Assembly (NCBI RefSeq): GCF_011516735.1
Contig: NZ_WOSX01000006.1
Coordinates: 82,179-146,178, forward strand
Reading direction: 5' to 3'
DNA: 64,000 nt
Source: Acetobacter fallax
GTDB taxonomy: Bacteria; Pseudomonadota; Alphaproteobacteria; Acetobacterales; Acetobacteraceae
The translations under genes and the position numbers were made by a program. The notes beneath the pieces were generated by a model. The model saw only the letters and a program-made list of their open reading frames with translations. It had not been told where the DNA came from and did no database searches. Below, one piece after another: positions 63,607-64,000 of the stretch (position 1 is its first letter; each line of letters begins with the position of its first letter).

Positions 63607-63890
63607 TACCAGTAGAATTGATATAAAGCTAAATAATTTTTAAATTTAACGAAATAATTTTCGGTTAAGTTTTATATTTCCTATAGTATTATCATATAAT
63701 TAAGTTATATACTAACTTAGAATTATATTTTTGTAAATTGTTAAAATTAAAAATACTAAATTGCATTATATTTTAAATAAAAAAACTATCTAATACTTTT
63801 CTGTATTTTTAATTTAATTTATTTTTCTGTAATATTTTTATTTATGTTGACATTTACGGTAATTTGGAATTTAATTTAGTGAAAAATATT
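63607..63890. other. Extremely A+T-rich non-coding tract
   Basis: About 280 bases, roughly four fifths A+T by eye, in a chromosome otherwise rich in G+C. Long A and T runs (AAATAATTTTTAAATTTAAC, TTTTTAATTTAATTTATTTT) and no ORF. Ends at the IS insertion point. Could be foreign DNA, a promoter tract silenced by nucleoid proteins, or a favoured insertion target. Confidence 0.75.
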
Positions 63891-64000
63891 AGGGCCTGTT
63901 AGGGCTTGATCCAGTCTGCTGCGGCAGCGATGTGGATGACCGCGAGGAACGACGTTGCTGTTTTTTCGTATCTGGTTGCGACAGCGCGCCACTCCTTGAG
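63891..64000 (-). mobile_element. IS5-family-like insertion sequence, right end (partial)
   Basis: Begins about AGGGCCTGTTAGGGCTTGAT, whose GCCTGTTAGG motif resembles ends of IS5-family elements of acetic acid bacteria. Continues out of the window. The other end and the target duplication cannot be seen. Confidence 0.75.
63899..64000 (-). CDS. IS5-family transposase, C-terminal 33 residues (partial)
   Basis: Minus-strand frame ending LKEWRAVATRYEKTATSFLA then VIHIAAAADWIKP and TAA. The W-R-x-V-A-T-R-Y-x-K motif followed by a short hydrophobic helix is typical of the end of IS5-group transposases. 5' part outside the window. Confidence 0.85.
   Translation of the reverse strand, partial: LKEWRAVATRYEKTATSFLAVIHIAAAADWIKP

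Noticed and set aside
1..64000. tRNA, rRNA or CRISPR loci
   Set aside because: No T-loop-like GGTTCGAATCC context with matching stems was found by eye, and no regularly spaced direct repeats. A tRNA or CRISPR scan would be decisive.

Overview
The window is about 64 kb of a G+C-rich bacterial chromosome. It looks like an acetic acid bacterium (Acetobacteraceae, Alphaproteobacteria). The evidence is the gene order hisB-DUF2628-hisH-GNAT-hisA-hisF-hisE, the alphaproteobacterial block NDUFA12-like / mlaD / DUF2155, the ETF-QO/etfB/etfA respiratory block, a stand-alone TSCPD protein, and an IS5-like transposase end. This assignment rests on family knowledge, not on a database search. No tRNA, rRNA or CRISPR array was seen.

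Layout. 0-5.6 kb: 3' end of lolD, a GINT1-like beta-propeller protein, a lone phage-tail-like protein, a DinG-type helicase and a small unknown. 5.8-11.7 kb: mutL, a YaiI-family protein, a lytic transglycosylase, glutathione-dependent formaldehyde dehydrogenase and a 2OG-Fe(II) oxygenase. 11.8-15.2 kb: ETF-quinone oxidoreductase with etfB and etfA, closed by a clear terminator. 15.5-20.9 kb: two tandem membrane-bound PAS-GGDEF-EAL (c-di-GMP) proteins. 20.9-23.3 kb: astBA arginine catabolism, divergent from the his operon (23.4-27.9 kb), which is followed by a HIT protein. 28.7-31.7 kb: an aldehyde dehydrogenase broken by a stop codon, an Old Yellow Enzyme and a divergent HxlR regulator.

32.2-39.0 kb is a visibly A+T-richer island. 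It holds a divergent MerR regulator and an overlapping operon of a CDF transporter, a TolC-type outer-membrane factor, a membrane-fusion protein and a CzcA-type RND pump. A classic MerR/CadR-like dyad lies between the two transcription units. The island is bordered by remnants and short direct repeats. 39.2-47 kb: toxin and DUF1203 remnants, ada, a TonB-dependent receptor, a RidA/FemAB-like pair and several repeats. 47-61.4 kb: a DciA-like DUF721 protein divergent from mutY, then hemH, an S10 peptidase, a sodium:solute symporter, a TSCPD protein, NDUFA12/mlaD/DUF2155, otsBA and dsbB. 61.4-64 kb: a DUF1328 protein, a FAH-family hydrolase, an aldo/keto reductase, a very A+T-rich tract and the 3' end of an IS5-like transposase.

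The most distinctive feature is a family of intergenic, multi-hairpin repeats with about a dozen copies or fragments. The three fullest are about 194-228 bp with terminal inverted repeats around GGCTCTGTT, and one copy sits inside an older copy. A second, unrelated-looking 164-bp MITE-like element lies at 10.74 kb. Other points of interest are an open reading frame joining a GNAT domain to HisA without a stop, the in-frame stop in the succinate-semialdehyde-type dehydrogenase, and a probable truncated second CDF gene at the end of the metal-efflux operon.
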